Of a DNA stretch of 64,000 nucleotides, positions 34,880-43,112 are shown one piece after another; positions within the stretch are counted from its first letter, which is position 1, and the number at the start of each line of letters is the position of its first letter. A program made the translations under genes and the position numbers. The stretch is from Eubacteriales Family XIII. Incertae Sedis bacterium (GTDB lineage: Bacteria; Bacillota; Clostridia; Peptostreptococcales; Anaerovoracaceae). The notes under the pieces were generated by a model. The model saw only the letters and a list, made by a program, of their open reading frames with translations, searched no databases and was not told where the DNA came from. The stretch lies in assembly GCA_031272365.1 (NCBI GenBank), contig JAISTX010000056.1, positions 1 to 64,000 on the forward strand. The letters are read 5' to 3'.

Positions 34880-35788
34880 CTACTCGCCTTCCGCGAGGAT
34901 GCGCGGCACCATGGCGGCGTAGTTTGCGAGGAAGGCGTCGGGCGGCTGCATGCCCTGTGCGGCGCCCGGCCTTTTGTCGAAGAACAAGGCTTTGAATTCC
35001 ATGACGGTCTCCTCCGGGGGCCGTCCTTCTTTTGCGCGCTGGAAGACGAGGTCCTTCGTGAAGAGGATGGCGCGCTCGATGCTGTCCAAATACTCGCCCA
35101 CCTCCGCGCCTTGCAGCACGCCCGAGTGCGACAGGAGCAGGGCACCCGGGGCGGCCTCCCGCGCGCGGCGCACGCAGGCGAGGGATTTTTTCCAGCTGAC
35201 GACGACCGCGGGCTCGGACAGGATGGCGGGCGTGCGGGCGAAGATGCCGGCCGTCTCCGTCAGGGTGAGCAGGCCGTCCGCCTCGAAGTAGAAGCCGAGG
35301 CTGTCGTTCGTGTGCCCCGGCGTCTCCCAGACGGCGCAGGACAGGGCGCCACAGGTGATGCGGTCGCCTTCGGCGGCGACGCGGTCGATGGCGAGGCCGT
35401 CCGTGAAGTCCGGCCCCTCGCCGAGGCCCGCGTACGACGCGGCCGTCGCGTTGAGCTTCTTCATCATGGCGTGCGCGGTCTCGCTTGTGCAGACCTTCTG
35501 CATGCCAGCCGCCGCGTACACGGGCGCGCCCGGGAAGGCCCTGCGGTAGGCGGCCACGCCGCCGATGTGGTCGTAGTGGCTGTGGGAGAGGAGGATCGCG
35601 CCGGGCGGCCGCCCGTCCAGGATGCGCGCGGCCTCCTGTGCGGTCTGCTCTGCGCAGAAGGGGAAGCCCGCGTCGAGCAGGACGGCGTCGCCGCCTTTTT
35701 CCAGCACCCACGCGTCGCCGCCGTAGGACCCGATGAAGTGTATCCCAAGGCCGGAAGGCAGCACGGTCAGTTTTTCGATCAATAGCAT
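34880..35788 (-). CDS. MBL-fold metallo-hydrolase
   Basis: The 302-residue metallo-beta-lactamase-fold protein has the zinc motif LLSHSHYDHIGG (His69, His71, Asp73, His74), a later WETPGHTNDSLGF motif and LLLSHSG. The substrate cannot be deduced. It is convergent with the cyclophilin gene and divergent from the following lipoprotein gene. The stop is TAG. Confidence 0.85.
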   Translation of the reverse strand: MLLIEKLTVLPSGLGIHFIGSYGGDAWVLEKGGDAVLLDAGFPFCAEQTAQEAARILDGRPPGAILLSHSHYDHIGGVAAYRRAFPGAPVYAAAGMQKVCTSETAHAMMKKLNATAASYAGLGEGPDFTDGLAIDRVAAEGDRITCGALSCAVWETPGHTNDSLGFYFEADGLLTLTETAGIFARTPAILSEPAVVVSWKKSLACVRRAREAAPGALLLSHSGVLQGAEVGEYLDSIERAILFTKDLVFQRAKEGRPPEETVMEFKALFFDKRPGAAQGMQPPDAFLANYAAMVPRILAEGE

Positions 35789-35858
35789 TTCGTCTCCAGT
35801 ATGATTGTTATTGCAATAGCGTGGCGATCAAGTCGCCTTGATGCATTCTACCACAGGT

Positions 35859-35888
35859 TTGGCTGATCACCCGGGCTTGTGGTAAGAT
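35859..35888 (+). promoter_or_regulatory. Sigma-A promoter of the first paralogous lipoprotein gene
   Basis: TTGGCT (35859-35864), 18-bp spacer, TAAGAT (35883-35888) preceded by TGG, so it also has an extended -10. Start codon 41 bp downstream. Confidence 0.6.
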
Positions 35889-35929
35889 GGATGCACACGG
35901 ATAGGACTGAAGCGGAGAGGAGCATCATC

Positions 35930-36886
35930 ATGCAATTGAAATACCTGAGAGCCGCGCTTTGCCTCGCTGCGTGCTTGGCCTTGTTGGCGCTGACGGCCTG
36001 CAGGCCCGGCCCTGCCGCCGACGACGCGGGCTCGGGCACCATCGCCGATGCGGGCCCGGGGCAGGAGGGGTCGGCTCCGGCTTCCGGGGAAGAGGAAGGC
36101 CAGAGCGCCGCTGTCCCGGACGTCGATCTGGACGCCGCCGCAGCCGAGTACCTGGCCGCCATGGGCGCCGACGAAATCGCGGCGCGCGCCCAGATCCTTG
36201 AGGACTACATCCTTGGTCAGCAGGAGCAGTATGGCTGGAGGCCGGGGCAAATCACGTACAAGGACGACGGGTACCTCATGACGGTGACGTTTGATTCCTA
36301 CGCCGATTCCCATGTGGCTTATGGGAATTGGGAAACGGCTCATGAGCAATTGGAATCGCAGGAGGAGGCGGATACGCTGGCTGCCGAGCTGGGGTCCGCT
36401 GCCTGCATCCTGGCGAAGACGAGCGACGGCTATCTGCTCGGGGCCTATGTCGGGGTGCCCGCGGATGTGGATGAGGCCGATTTCGGCCTGGCGGCGGCGC
36501 GCGTTGGTGAGCTCGAGGGGGCGGCTGCATCGTTCGCCAACCAACATCGGGACGCATGGTACGCAGAGGAAAAAGAATTGCTGCTGGACATCATGCATTG
36601 GGGCGATGCGAAGTTTGCCACGGGTGATGCGGGGGCGGTCGCCATCGGGATACAGTTCCCGGAAGGGGGGAGCATCCCCGGCATGGAAGGGGCATCCGAG
36701 CAGGAATTCCAAGACAAATGGCAGGACTACGCCCGCCTGGCCACGCTGCTGCTCGACGCGGACGTGGAAGTGGCGTTTTTGGACGCCGAAACAGCGGAGG
36801 CCGGGAGCAGCTTCTCGGCGGAAAAACAGAGCTATATCTCGGGTCTGAGCGCTGCGTACTGGGAGCGGCTGGGCGGGGGCGCCTGA
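35930..36886 (+). CDS. Paralogous lipoprotein 1, unknown function
   Basis: The product is 318 residues with lipobox LALTAC after a hydrophobic signal. An acidic low-complexity linker follows (to about 60), then a domain of about 250 residues that I cannot assign to a family. The protein at 37464-38396 aligns along nearly its whole length; both share ASFANQHRD/AWFANQHRD and the identical ending EKQSYISGLSAAYWERLGGG. ATG 35930 has GGAGAGGAG upstream, as does the paralogue. The intervening macro-domain gene starts 36 bp after its stop. Confidence 0.8.
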   Translation: MQLKYLRAALCLAACLALLALTACRPGPAADDAGSGTIADAGPGQEGSAPASGEEEGQSAAVPDVDLDAAAAEYLAAMGADEIAARAQILEDYILGQQEQYGWRPGQITYKDDGYLMTVTFDSYADSHVAYGNWETAHEQLESQEEADTLAAELGSAACILAKTSDGYLLGAYVGVPADVDEADFGLAAARVGELEGAAASFANQHRDAWYAEEKELLLDIMHWGDAKFATGDAGAVAIGIQFPEGGSIPGMEGASEQEFQDKWQDYARLATLLLDADVEVAFLDAETAEAGSSFSAEKQSYISGLSAAYWERLGGGA

Positions 36887-36922
36887 CAAGCGGCGCAGCC
36901 AACGGATGCAAGGAGGTCAATG

Positions 36923-37432
36923 ATGGAACGGGTGAAGGTCATTCAGGGCGATATCACGAAGCTGGATGTGGACGCCATCGTCAACGCCGCGAACACGTCG
37001 CTGCTCGGCGGCGGGGGCGTAGACGGCGCGATCCACCGGGCGGCCGGCCCGGAGCTGCTGGACGAGTGCCGGCTGCTGGGCGGCTGCAAGACGGGGGAGG
37101 CCAGGCTGACGAAGGGCTACCGCCTCCCGGCCAAATACGTGATCCACACGCCGGGGCCGGTCTACCGCGACGGGGCGCACGGCGAGCCGGGCCTCCTGGC
37201 GGACTGCTACCGGAACTCGCTGGAGCTGGCGCGGGCGCACGGCGCGAGGACGATCGCCTTCCCCTGCATCAGCACCGGCGTCTACGGCTACCCCTTTGAC
37301 GACGCCAGCCGGGTCGCGCTCGCGACGATCCGGGATTTCCTGGCAGGGGACCCGGAGATGGCCGAGGTCGTGTTGTGCTGCTTCGGGCGGGCGGATTTCG
37401 AGCGCCTGCAGCAGATTGCGGCGGAGTTCTAA
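36923..37432 (+). CDS. Macro-domain protein (ADP-ribose-binding, YmdB-like)
   Basis: The 169-residue macro domain has the canonical motifs [37 protein letters not shown] and [20 protein letters not shown]. Members hydrolyse O-acetyl-ADP-ribose or remove ADP-ribose from proteins; this length and motif set fit the YmdB/MacroD type. The second ATG (36923) is 6 bases from AGGAGG and is preferred over 36920. It lies between two paralogous lipoprotein genes in what looks like one operon. Confidence 0.9.
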   Translation: MERVKVIQGDITKLDVDAIVNAANTSLLGGGGVDGAIHRAAGPELLDECRLLGGCKTGEARLTKGYRLPAKYVIHTPGPVYRDGAHGEPGLLADCYRNSLELARAHGARTIAFPCISTGVYGYPFDDASRVALATIRDFLAGDPEMAEVVLCCFGRADFERLQQIAAEF

Positions 37433-37463
37433 CTCAGCGGAATTAGGAGAGGAGTATCGCATC

Positions 37464-38396
37464 ATGCAATGGAACAGGAATAATGCAAACATAGGGATGA
37501 AGTACCTACGGGCCGTGGTCTGCCTTGCCGTGGTTTTGGCCTTGGTGGCGCTGACGGCTTGCCGGCCCGGCCCTGCCGCCGATGCGGGCTCGGGCGCCGC
37601 TGCCGATGCGGGCTTGGGCCAGGAGGGCTCGGCTCCGGCTTCCGGGGAGGAGGATGGCCAGGGCGCGGCGGCCATGAGCGCCGACGAGATCGCGGCGCGC
37701 GCGAAGATCCTCGACGACTACATCCTCGACCAGCAGGAGCGGTACGGCTGGGAGCCGGGGGATGTCACATACGAGGACGAGGGATATCTCGCGATCGTAA
37801 CCTTTGCCTCCACGGCTGCTGCAGGCAAGGTGGACTGGGAAAAGGGCCATGAACAATTGGACACGCAGGAGGAAGCAGATACGCTCGCAACCGATTTGGG
37901 GTCGGTTGTCTGCATCAAACTGATGACGTCCGAAGGCTATCTGATGGGTGCCTATGTCGGGATGCCCCCCGAAGCGGCGGGGGCGGATTTCGACCGTGCG
38001 TCGGCGCGCATAGACGAAATCGAGGAGGATGCCGCATGGTTCGCCAACCAGCATCGGGACAGTTGGTATACCGCAGTGAGGAGTTTCCTTGTGGATGATC
38101 GCGGGTACGGCGATGTGAAGTATGCCACGAGCGATGATGGTGCGATTGCGATCGGGATACAATCCCCCGAAGGGAGAACCAGCCTCGGTATGGAAGGTGA
38201 AATGGAAGAGGATTTTCAAAAGACCTGGCAAAACTATGCCTATATGGCCACGCTGCAGCTCGACTCGGACGTGGATGTGTTGTTCCTCAGCGCCGAAACG
38301 ATGGAGGTCGAGCGCGGTTTCTCGGCGGAAAAACAAAGCTACATCTCGGGCCTGAGCGCTGCGTACTGGGAGCGGCTGGGCGGGGGCGGCGCGTGA
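37464..38396 (+). CDS. Paralogous lipoprotein 2, unknown function
   Basis: The 310-residue lipoprotein (lipobox VALTAC, about residue 33) is homologous over its length to the product of 35930-36886. The N-terminus is ten residues longer. The acidic linker is shorter and lacks the VDLDAAAAEYLAAM segment; the C-terminal EKQSYISGLSAAYWERLGGGG is conserved. No known family recognised. Start 37464 has the same GGAGAGGAG spacing as the paralogue. The gene is followed by a large inverted repeat. Confidence 0.8.
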   Translation: MQWNRNNANIGMKYLRAVVCLAVVLALVALTACRPGPAADAGSGAAADAGLGQEGSAPASGEEDGQGAAAMSADEIAARAKILDDYILDQQERYGWEPGDVTYEDEGYLAIVTFASTAAAGKVDWEKGHEQLDTQEEADTLATDLGSVVCIKLMTSEGYLMGAYVGMPPEAAGADFDRASARIDEIEEDAAWFANQHRDSWYTAVRSFLVDDRGYGDVKYATSDDGAIAIGIQSPEGRTSLGMEGEMEEDFQKTWQNYAYMATLQLDSDVDVLFLSAETMEVERGFSAEKQSYISGLSAAYWERLGGGGA

Positions 38397-38435
38397 TTGA
38401 CGGCTGGCATTTTCACCCCCGGTGACAGCGGCTAT

Positions 38436-38574
38436 GCGGCAGCCTTGTGCAACGCCGCAAGTAATGCGGTATTATTTCGGGCGAAAAGCTGAAAATATAC
38501 CGCATTAGTTGCTGTCCTGCACAAAACAGGCCGCAGCATACCGCATTACTTGCAGCATTACACAAGGCTGCCGC
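38436..38574. repeat. 139-bp inverted-repeat element, copy 1
   Basis: The outer arms GCGGCAGCCTTGTG (38436-38449) and its complement at 38561-38574 enclose inner arms GCAAGTAATGCGGTAT (38457-38472) and ATACCGCATTACTTGC (38538-38553). The loop carries an extra direct copy ATACCGCATTAGTTGC at 38497-38512. It would form one long hairpin if transcribed. A related element lies at 40062-40199. Confidence 0.85.
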
Positions 38575-38638
38575 AACGACTTGGCACGCGCGCCATACCA
38601 CTTTGATATGATTTGTGGAAAAATGTTTTCTGTGGCGG

Positions 38639-38644
38639 TATAAT
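38639..38644 (+). promoter_or_regulatory. Putative -10 of the following lipoprotein gene
   Basis: A consensus TATAAT 94 bp before the start codon; the best -35 (TTGTGG) is spaced at 20 bp, so the promoter is only tentative. Confidence 0.4.
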
Positions 38645-38737
38645 GCTGCAACAAGGAGATGGATTTTGGGCCATGCTGGGGAATGGGATAGGTGGTCTCC
38701 GGATGGCGGAAATGTGTTTTGATGGGAGGACATGGGC

Positions 38738-39964
38738 ATGAGAAGATGGGGAGCTTTGGTTCTGGCGTTTGTTTCGGCCGCCGTGCTTACGGCCTGCCAG
38801 CCCGCAGGAGGTGGCGGGTCATCTGCGTGGGAACCCGTGCCGGAGGCTCCGGCGCTGCCGGAAGAGCCGGAGGCTTCAGAAGAAGCGCTGCCGGTGGCGC
38901 CTGCGCCGATGCCCCTGCCGACAAGCATATTTGCCGAAACAGGTCGACACGACTACCGCGTTGTGCATGATTTCGCGGAAGACAGTCGGGTTCCGACCGG
39001 CGTTTGGAAACATGCGGGCGGGTACACGATGAAGTACTATATCGACGGCGGCGTCTCGGTGCGGGAGGGTGCTTCCGGTGCGTTCGCCGACAGCCGGGAG
39101 CTGTTCCGCATCGAAGGGCAGCATATGATGGAAGAAATGGATGTGAACGACCGGTATATCGTGTGGCGGGAAAGCGAAGTGGAGAATGGTTATGTTACAG
39201 AAATCACGCTGTATTATTATGACCGGCAAACGGGGGAAAAGAAAGTTGCGTTGGCATTTGATGTAGACTCGGAGAAGGGCATCTACTACCCCTACTATGG
39301 ATTGGAGCTGTCGGGCAGCCGGTTCGTGTGCCTGACGCAAAACACCGCGATCAGCGAAGAGGCTTCTTTCTCGGCCTACGATATGCAGAAGCAAGGCTTC
39401 GAGACCATCGTGTCCTGGCGCTGGATCGATGGCGAAGTTTTTACCCCCGTGGAAGATTTTCTGGTGCGCGGCGACCTGCTCGTGTACTCCATCACCAATT
39501 CGGAAGTCCCGGAAAAGAACAATGCAATCTATGTGTACGACCTGGTAAACCGCCGGCAGATGGCGGAGCTGCACCTTGACGGCGAGCCGTGGGAGATCGG
39601 ATCCAATATGCTGCGCGACATCGACTACGACCCTGCAACCGGCATCTTCGCTTTCTTCGCGGATACCGATGGCGACGCGCGTTCTCGAAGCATCGCGTGG
39701 ATGAAGGAAGGCGAGCCGGAGCCGCACATCATCGAGGAGACGCTGGGGGATTTCCCGACGATCGGGATCGACAACGGCGTGGTGTATTATCAGGAGCATA
39801 CCTATAACGGGCAAGAGGAGGCGCTTTTTGCAGTGGCCTATGACACCGCGACCGGCGACGCGAACTATATACCGGACTGCTACCATGTCGACAGCTATGA
39901 CGGGCAGATCTACGGGCTGAGGCAAGCCGAAGGGGAGGCCGCTCAGCTGATTGAATTCGAGTAG
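38738..39964 (+). CDS. Lipoprotein with probable beta-propeller domain, unknown function
   Basis: The product is 408 residues with signal MRRWGALVLAFVSAAVLTAC and a Pro/Ala/Glu linker. About 340 residues of short beta-strand repeats follow (DVNDRYIVWRE, LSGSRFVCLTQN, VRGDLLVYSITN, IDNGVVYYQEH), a pattern typical of beta-propellers or the DUF5050 type. No catalytic motif seen. ATG 38738 is 7 bases from GGGAGGA, better than the ATG at 38732. It ends in TAG and is followed by a remnant of a paralogous lipoprotein gene end plus a second inverted-repeat element. Confidence 0.75.
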   Translation: MRRWGALVLAFVSAAVLTACQPAGGGGSSAWEPVPEAPALPEEPEASEEALPVAPAPMPLPTSIFAETGRHDYRVVHDFAEDSRVPTGVWKHAGGYTMKYYIDGGVSVREGASGAFADSRELFRIEGQHMMEEMDVNDRYIVWRESEVENGYVTEITLYYYDRQTGEKKVALAFDVDSEKGIYYPYYGLELSGSRFVCLTQNTAISEEASFSAYDMQKQGFETIVSWRWIDGEVFTPVEDFLVRGDLLVYSITNSEVPEKNNAIYVYDLVNRRQMAELHLDGEPWEIGSNMLRDIDYDPATGIFAFFADTDGDARSRSIAWMKEGEPEPHIIEETLGDFPTIGIDNGVVYYQEHTYNGQEEALFAVAYDTATGDANYIPDCYHVDSYDGQIYGLRQAEGEAAQLIEFE

Positions 39965-40008
39965 AAAGCAGCAATCCCGAAACGGTTTTGCGCGGTGCCG
40001 CGTCCCGA

Positions 40009-40055
40009 TGGCTGGGCAGGGGCGGCGCGTGATGGGCGGCCGCCATTTTCACCCT
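40009..40055 (+). pseudogene. Remnant of a third lipoprotein-paralogue 3' end
   Basis: Reading in frame, 40009-40032 gives WLGRGGA-stop, matching the RLGGGGA-stop end of the gene at 37464-38396 (38373-38396). The similarity continues past the stop codon into the shared CATTTTCACCC stretch, and a copy of the inverted-repeat element then follows in both places. This suggests deletion of most of a third tandem copy. Confidence 0.5.
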
Positions 40056-40061
40056 CGCTGG

Positions 40062-40199
40062 GGCCAAAATTTCAATTATTGCGGTATCCAGTTGGAAGAA
40101 TCTTCTTTGTTATGGTAATATATAGGCGATTTTCGCTCGATATATGCCATTATATGGAATAATTCTGTTGTTGCATACCGCATTAATTGAAATTTTGCC
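40062..40199. repeat. 138-bp inverted-repeat element, copy 2
   Basis: Arms GGCCAAAATTTCAATTATTGCGGTAT (split as 40062-40080 and 40081-40087) and the near-perfect complement at 40175-40199. It ends inward with the same TGCGGTAT/ATACCGCA core and total length as the element at 38436-38574, but the outer arms differ completely while remaining complementary. That is a sign of selection for the hairpin. Confidence 0.8.
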
Positions 40200-40269
40200 C
40201 TGATTTGCGGAAAATCCTGTGCCGCGGTGTGCTGCGGCGGGCGGGGCTTCTTTGTGGTATGCTGAAACC

Positions 40270-41442
40270 ATGGTGAATTTGTTTGACTTGAGTTTGGAGG
40301 AGCTTTCGGGGTTTGTGTGCTCCCTCGGGGAGAAGCCTTTCCGCGCGCGGCAGATCTACGGGTGGATGTACGGGAAGGGCGTGACGGATTTCTCCGCGAT
40401 GACGGACGTGCCTGCGGCGGCGCGGGGGCGGCTGCAGGCCGCGGCGGCGCTCGAGGTCCTGCGCCCGGCGGGGGCGGTGGCGTCGGCGGACGGCGGCACG
40501 ACGAAATTGCTGTTCGAAACGGGGGACGGGGAGTGCATCGAGGCGGTCTTCATGCGGTACAAGGACCGCAACTCGACGTGCATCTCCACGCAGGCAGGCT
40601 GCCGGATGGGGTGCCGGTTCTGCGCGTCGGGGGCGCTGGGGCTGGCGAGGAATCTGTCGCCGGGCGAGATGGCGCTGCAGGTGGTGCTCGCGGAGCGGGC
40701 GTGCGGCGCGCGCACGAAGAACATCGTGCTGATGGGCATCGGCGAGCCGCTCGACAACTACGACAGCGTGCGGAAATTCATCGAGAACATCACGGACGAC
40801 CACGGGCGGGACCTGTCGCGGCGGGCGATCACGCTGTCGACGTGCGGGGTGGTGCCGATGATCGACCGGCTGGCGGCGGAGCTGCCGCAGGTGAACCTGG
40901 CGGTGTCGCTGCACGCGCCGGACGACGTGCTGCGCGGGCAGATCATGCCGGTGACAAAGCGCTGGGGCGTGCGCGAGGTGGTGGCGGCGGCGGCGCGGCA
41001 CGTGGAGGCGACGCACCGGCGCGCGACGTTCGAGTACGCGCTGATCGAGGGGTTCAACGATGCGCCGGCGCAGGCGAATGCGCTCGCGGCGCTGCTGCGT
41101 GGGCTCAACTGCCTCGTGAACCTCATCCCGCTGAACACAGCCGGCACCGGCGGGATGCCCTGCACCGTAGGGGCGGATGGCAATCCGCCCGATACAAACG
41201 GCGCTCGGTACGCCGGCACAGGGACGGCCGCCGCGCAACGCTTCCGCGAGGCGCTCGGCGCGCGCGGCGTGAAGGCCACGGTGCGGCGTTCGCTCGGGGC
41301 GGATATCGAGGCGGCCTGCGGCCAGCTGCGGCTGCGGCGGCGCAAGGCGGGGGCTTCCCGCCCTGCGGAAGGGGCTTGTGACGGCGCCGAGCGAGACGCG
41401 GCGTCATTCGGCCATGACGGATCGGAGGTATTGAATGGCTAA
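40270..41442 (+). CDS. rlmN: 23S rRNA/tRNA adenine-C2 methyltransferase RlmN
   Basis: The 390-residue radical-SAM enzyme has the cluster motif C111-x3-C115-x2-C118 (AGCRMGCRFC), N-terminal helical domain (FRARQIYGWMYGKGVTDFSAM), GIGEPLDNYDSV and the C-terminal DIEAACGQL holding the methyl-carrying Cys. Around residues 295-315, a loop that is normally short carries an extra GADGNPP segment encoded by a palindromic element (41166-41190). About 40 extra residues also follow the usual C-terminus. The start is 7 bp after a TGGTATGCT -10-like sequence and lacks a clear ribosome binding site. It overlaps nth by 8 bp. Confidence 0.93.
   Translation: MVNLFDLSLEELSGFVCSLGEKPFRARQIYGWMYGKGVTDFSAMTDVPAAARGRLQAAAALEVLRPAGAVASADGGTTKLLFETGDGECIEAVFMRYKDRNSTCISTQAGCRMGCRFCASGALGLARNLSPGEMALQVVLAERACGARTKNIVLMGIGEPLDNYDSVRKFIENITDDHGRDLSRRAITLSTCGVVPMIDRLAAELPQVNLAVSLHAPDDVLRGQIMPVTKRWGVREVVAAAARHVEATHRRATFEYALIEGFNDAPAQANALAALLRGLNCLVNLIPLNTAGTGGMPCTVGADGNPPDTNGARYAGTGTAAAQRFREALGARGVKATVRRSLGADIEAACGQLRLRRRKAGASRPAEGACDGAERDAASFGHDGSEVLNG
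41166..41190 (+). repeat. Palindromic element inserted in frame in rlmN
   Basis: CGTAGGGGCGGAT-GGCA-ATCCGCCC, the same element as at 13416-13440 and 12494-12518 in reverse orientation. It contributes about eight residues (TVGADGNPP region) to a surface loop of RlmN without a stop or frameshift. Confidence 0.85.
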
Positions 41443-42079
41443 GGTGCTCACCAGGAAGCAGGCCGCAGAGGTGGTGGAGCGGCTCTCGCTGCTGTACCCC
41501 GGGGCGCAGTGCGCGCTCGACCACAAGGACATCTTCTCGCTGCTCGTCTCGGTGGTGCTCTCGGCGCAGACGACCGACGTGAGCGTGAACAAGGTGACGC
41601 CCGCGCTGTTCGCCAAGTGGCCGGACGCGGCCGCGCTGGCTGGGGCGGACCCGATCGAAGTGCAGGAGGCCATCCGCACGATCGGCATGTACCGGCAGAA
41701 GGCAAACAACATCGTGCGCCTGTCGCAGATGCTGCTTGCGGAGTACGGCGGTGAGGTGCCGCGCGACTTCGAGCTGCTGCAGACACTGCCGGGTGTGGGG
41801 CGCAAGACGGCCAACGTCGTGCTCTCCGTGGGCTTCGGCGAGGAGCGCATCGCGGTGGACACGCACGTGTTCCGCGTCGCGAACCGCATCGGCCTCACAG
41901 ACGCGCCGACGCCGGAAAAGACAGAGCTCGCCCTCACCAAGATTCTCCCTAAGGGGCGCCTGTCCGACTCCCATCATTATTTGATCTGGCACGGGCGGAA
42001 GGTCTGCCACGCGCGCAAGCCCGCCTGCGAAAATTGCACGCTATTGGGGCTGTGCATGCGGCGCGGTCTTGGTGTATAA
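41435..42079 (+). CDS. nth: Endonuclease III
   Basis: The 214-residue DNA glycosylase/AP lyase has helix-hairpin-helix LPGVGRKTANVV with catalytic Lys124, catalytic Asp142 in VDTHVFRVANRIG, and the C-terminal [4Fe-4S] motif C191-x6-C198-x2-C201-x5-C207. Length is normal for the family. It acts on oxidised pyrimidines in base excision repair. GGAGG is 8 bases upstream of the ATG, which lies inside the rlmN end, so the two genes are probably co-translated. Confidence 0.95.
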   Translation: MAKVLTRKQAAEVVERLSLLYPGAQCALDHKDIFSLLVSVVLSAQTTDVSVNKVTPALFAKWPDAAALAGADPIEVQEAIRTIGMYRQKANNIVRLSQMLLAEYGGEVPRDFELLQTLPGVGRKTANVVLSVGFGEERIAVDTHVFRVANRIGLTDAPTPEKTELALTKILPKGRLSDSHHYLIWHGRKVCHARKPACENCTLLGLCMRRGLGV

Positions 42080-42080
42080 T
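42075..42080 (+). promoter_or_regulatory. Tentative -10 for the DUF1638/methyltransferase operon
   Basis: A consensus TATAAT overlapping the nth stop codon, 57 bp before the TTG at 42137. No good -35 in the expected window, so weak support. Confidence 0.3.
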
Positions 42081-42136
42081 GACCCCGTATTTTTCTTTTC
42101 GTTGTCAGGGGGGCAGTATAGGAGGAGGTAAGGGCG

Positions 42137-42301
42137 TTGGCAGATAACACACAAAGAGCTTCATCTACACCGGAGCTGAAGCGGGCGCTCGAGGAGGCGG
42201 TCTACATCAAGAACGAGACGCCGGATTACTTCCGGGACGCGGACGCGCTGCGCGGCTTCTACGAGCGGCAGGGCATCCCGAAATTTGTCGTGACGGGATG
42301 A
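42137..42301 (+). CDS. 54-residue small protein at the head of the methyltransferase operon
   Basis: A TTG start 8 bases after GGAGGAGG (42121-42128) opens a 54-codon frame: ADNTQRASSTPELKRALEEA, then YIKNETPDYFRDADALRGFYERQGIPKF. It is soluble and charged, with two likely helices. The strong ribosome binding site, the high-G+C third positions matching neighbours, and only 22 bp to the DUF1638 gene support it being real. I recognise no family. It may be a partner of the DUF1638 protein. Confidence 0.7.
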   Translation: MADNTQRASSTPELKRALEEAVYIKNETPDYFRDADALRGFYERQGIPKFVVTG

Positions 42302-42323
42302 GCCCCGCCGGGAGGGAGGTGCC

Positions 42324-43112
42324 ATGCTGAACCTGAAGATCATCGCCTGCAAGTCCATGTACCGCGAGCTGTCGCTGCTCGCCGCGCTGTCCACGAACGT
42401 GACGGACGTCACGTGGCTGCGGCAGGGGCTGCACGACACGCCGGAGAAGCTGGCGCAGACGCTGCAGGCGGAGGTCGCCGCGATTGACGCAGAGACGGAT
42501 ATGCACACGAACCCGCCGCCGTACGGCGACGGGTTCGACGCCATCCTGATCGGCTACGGGCTGTGCTGCAACGGCATCGTCGGCCTGTCCTCGGAGAAGA
42601 CGCCGATCGTCATCCCGCGCGCCCACGACTGCATGACGTTTTTCCTCGGCTCGAAGGAGCGCTACAAGCAGGAGTTTTCGGGCGTGGACGCGTCCGGCGC
42701 CGAGAAGGCCGCGAACGGCGGCACGTACTGGTTCAGCCCCGGCTGGATCGAGTGCTGCACGATGCCGTCCGCCGCGAGCCACGAATACCGCGTGAAGCTC
42801 CTCACGCCGAAATACGGGGCGGAGCGCGCGGAGAAGATGGTGGACCAGTGGGAGGAATACTACGCGGGCTACTCGCGCCTGGCCTATATCAAGTGGCCGG
42901 AGTTCGAGGGGCTGCCGTTCGAGACGCGCGCCGTGGAATTTTCGAAGGAGGCCGCCGTGCGCACGGGCTGGACCTACGAGGAGCTCCCGGGCGACCCCTC
43001 GCTGCTGCGTGATTTCCTTGAAGGCAACTGGGATGAGGAGCGTTTCCTCGTGGTGCCGCCCGGGAAGAAAGTGGCCGCGTCGTTCGACGATGATATCATT
43101 GAGGTGGAGTAG
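42324..43112 (+). CDS. DUF1638 protein associated with corrinoid methyltransferases
   Basis: The 262-residue protein has the DUF1638 pattern: LKIIACKSMYREL at the start, YGDGFDAILIGYGLCCNGIVGL, IPRAHDCMTFFLGSKERY, GTYWFSPGWIECC and EYRVKLLTPKYG. The conserved Cys pairs (GLCCNG, IECC, HDC) suggest metal or cofactor binding. In sequenced genomes the family commonly neighbours MttB-type methyltransferases and corrinoid proteins, which fits the gene at 45061. Its biochemical role is not established. The stop codon TAG (43110-43112) is the head of a palindromic element. Confidence 0.85.
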   Translation: MLNLKIIACKSMYRELSLLAALSTNVTDVTWLRQGLHDTPEKLAQTLQAEVAAIDAETDMHTNPPPYGDGFDAILIGYGLCCNGIVGLSSEKTPIVIPRAHDCMTFFLGSKERYKQEFSGVDASGAEKAANGGTYWFSPGWIECCTMPSAASHEYRVKLLTPKYGAERAEKMVDQWEEYYAGYSRLAYIKWPEFEGLPFETRAVEFSKEAAVRTGWTYEELPGDPSLLRDFLEGNWDEERFLVVPPGKKVAASFDDDIIEVE

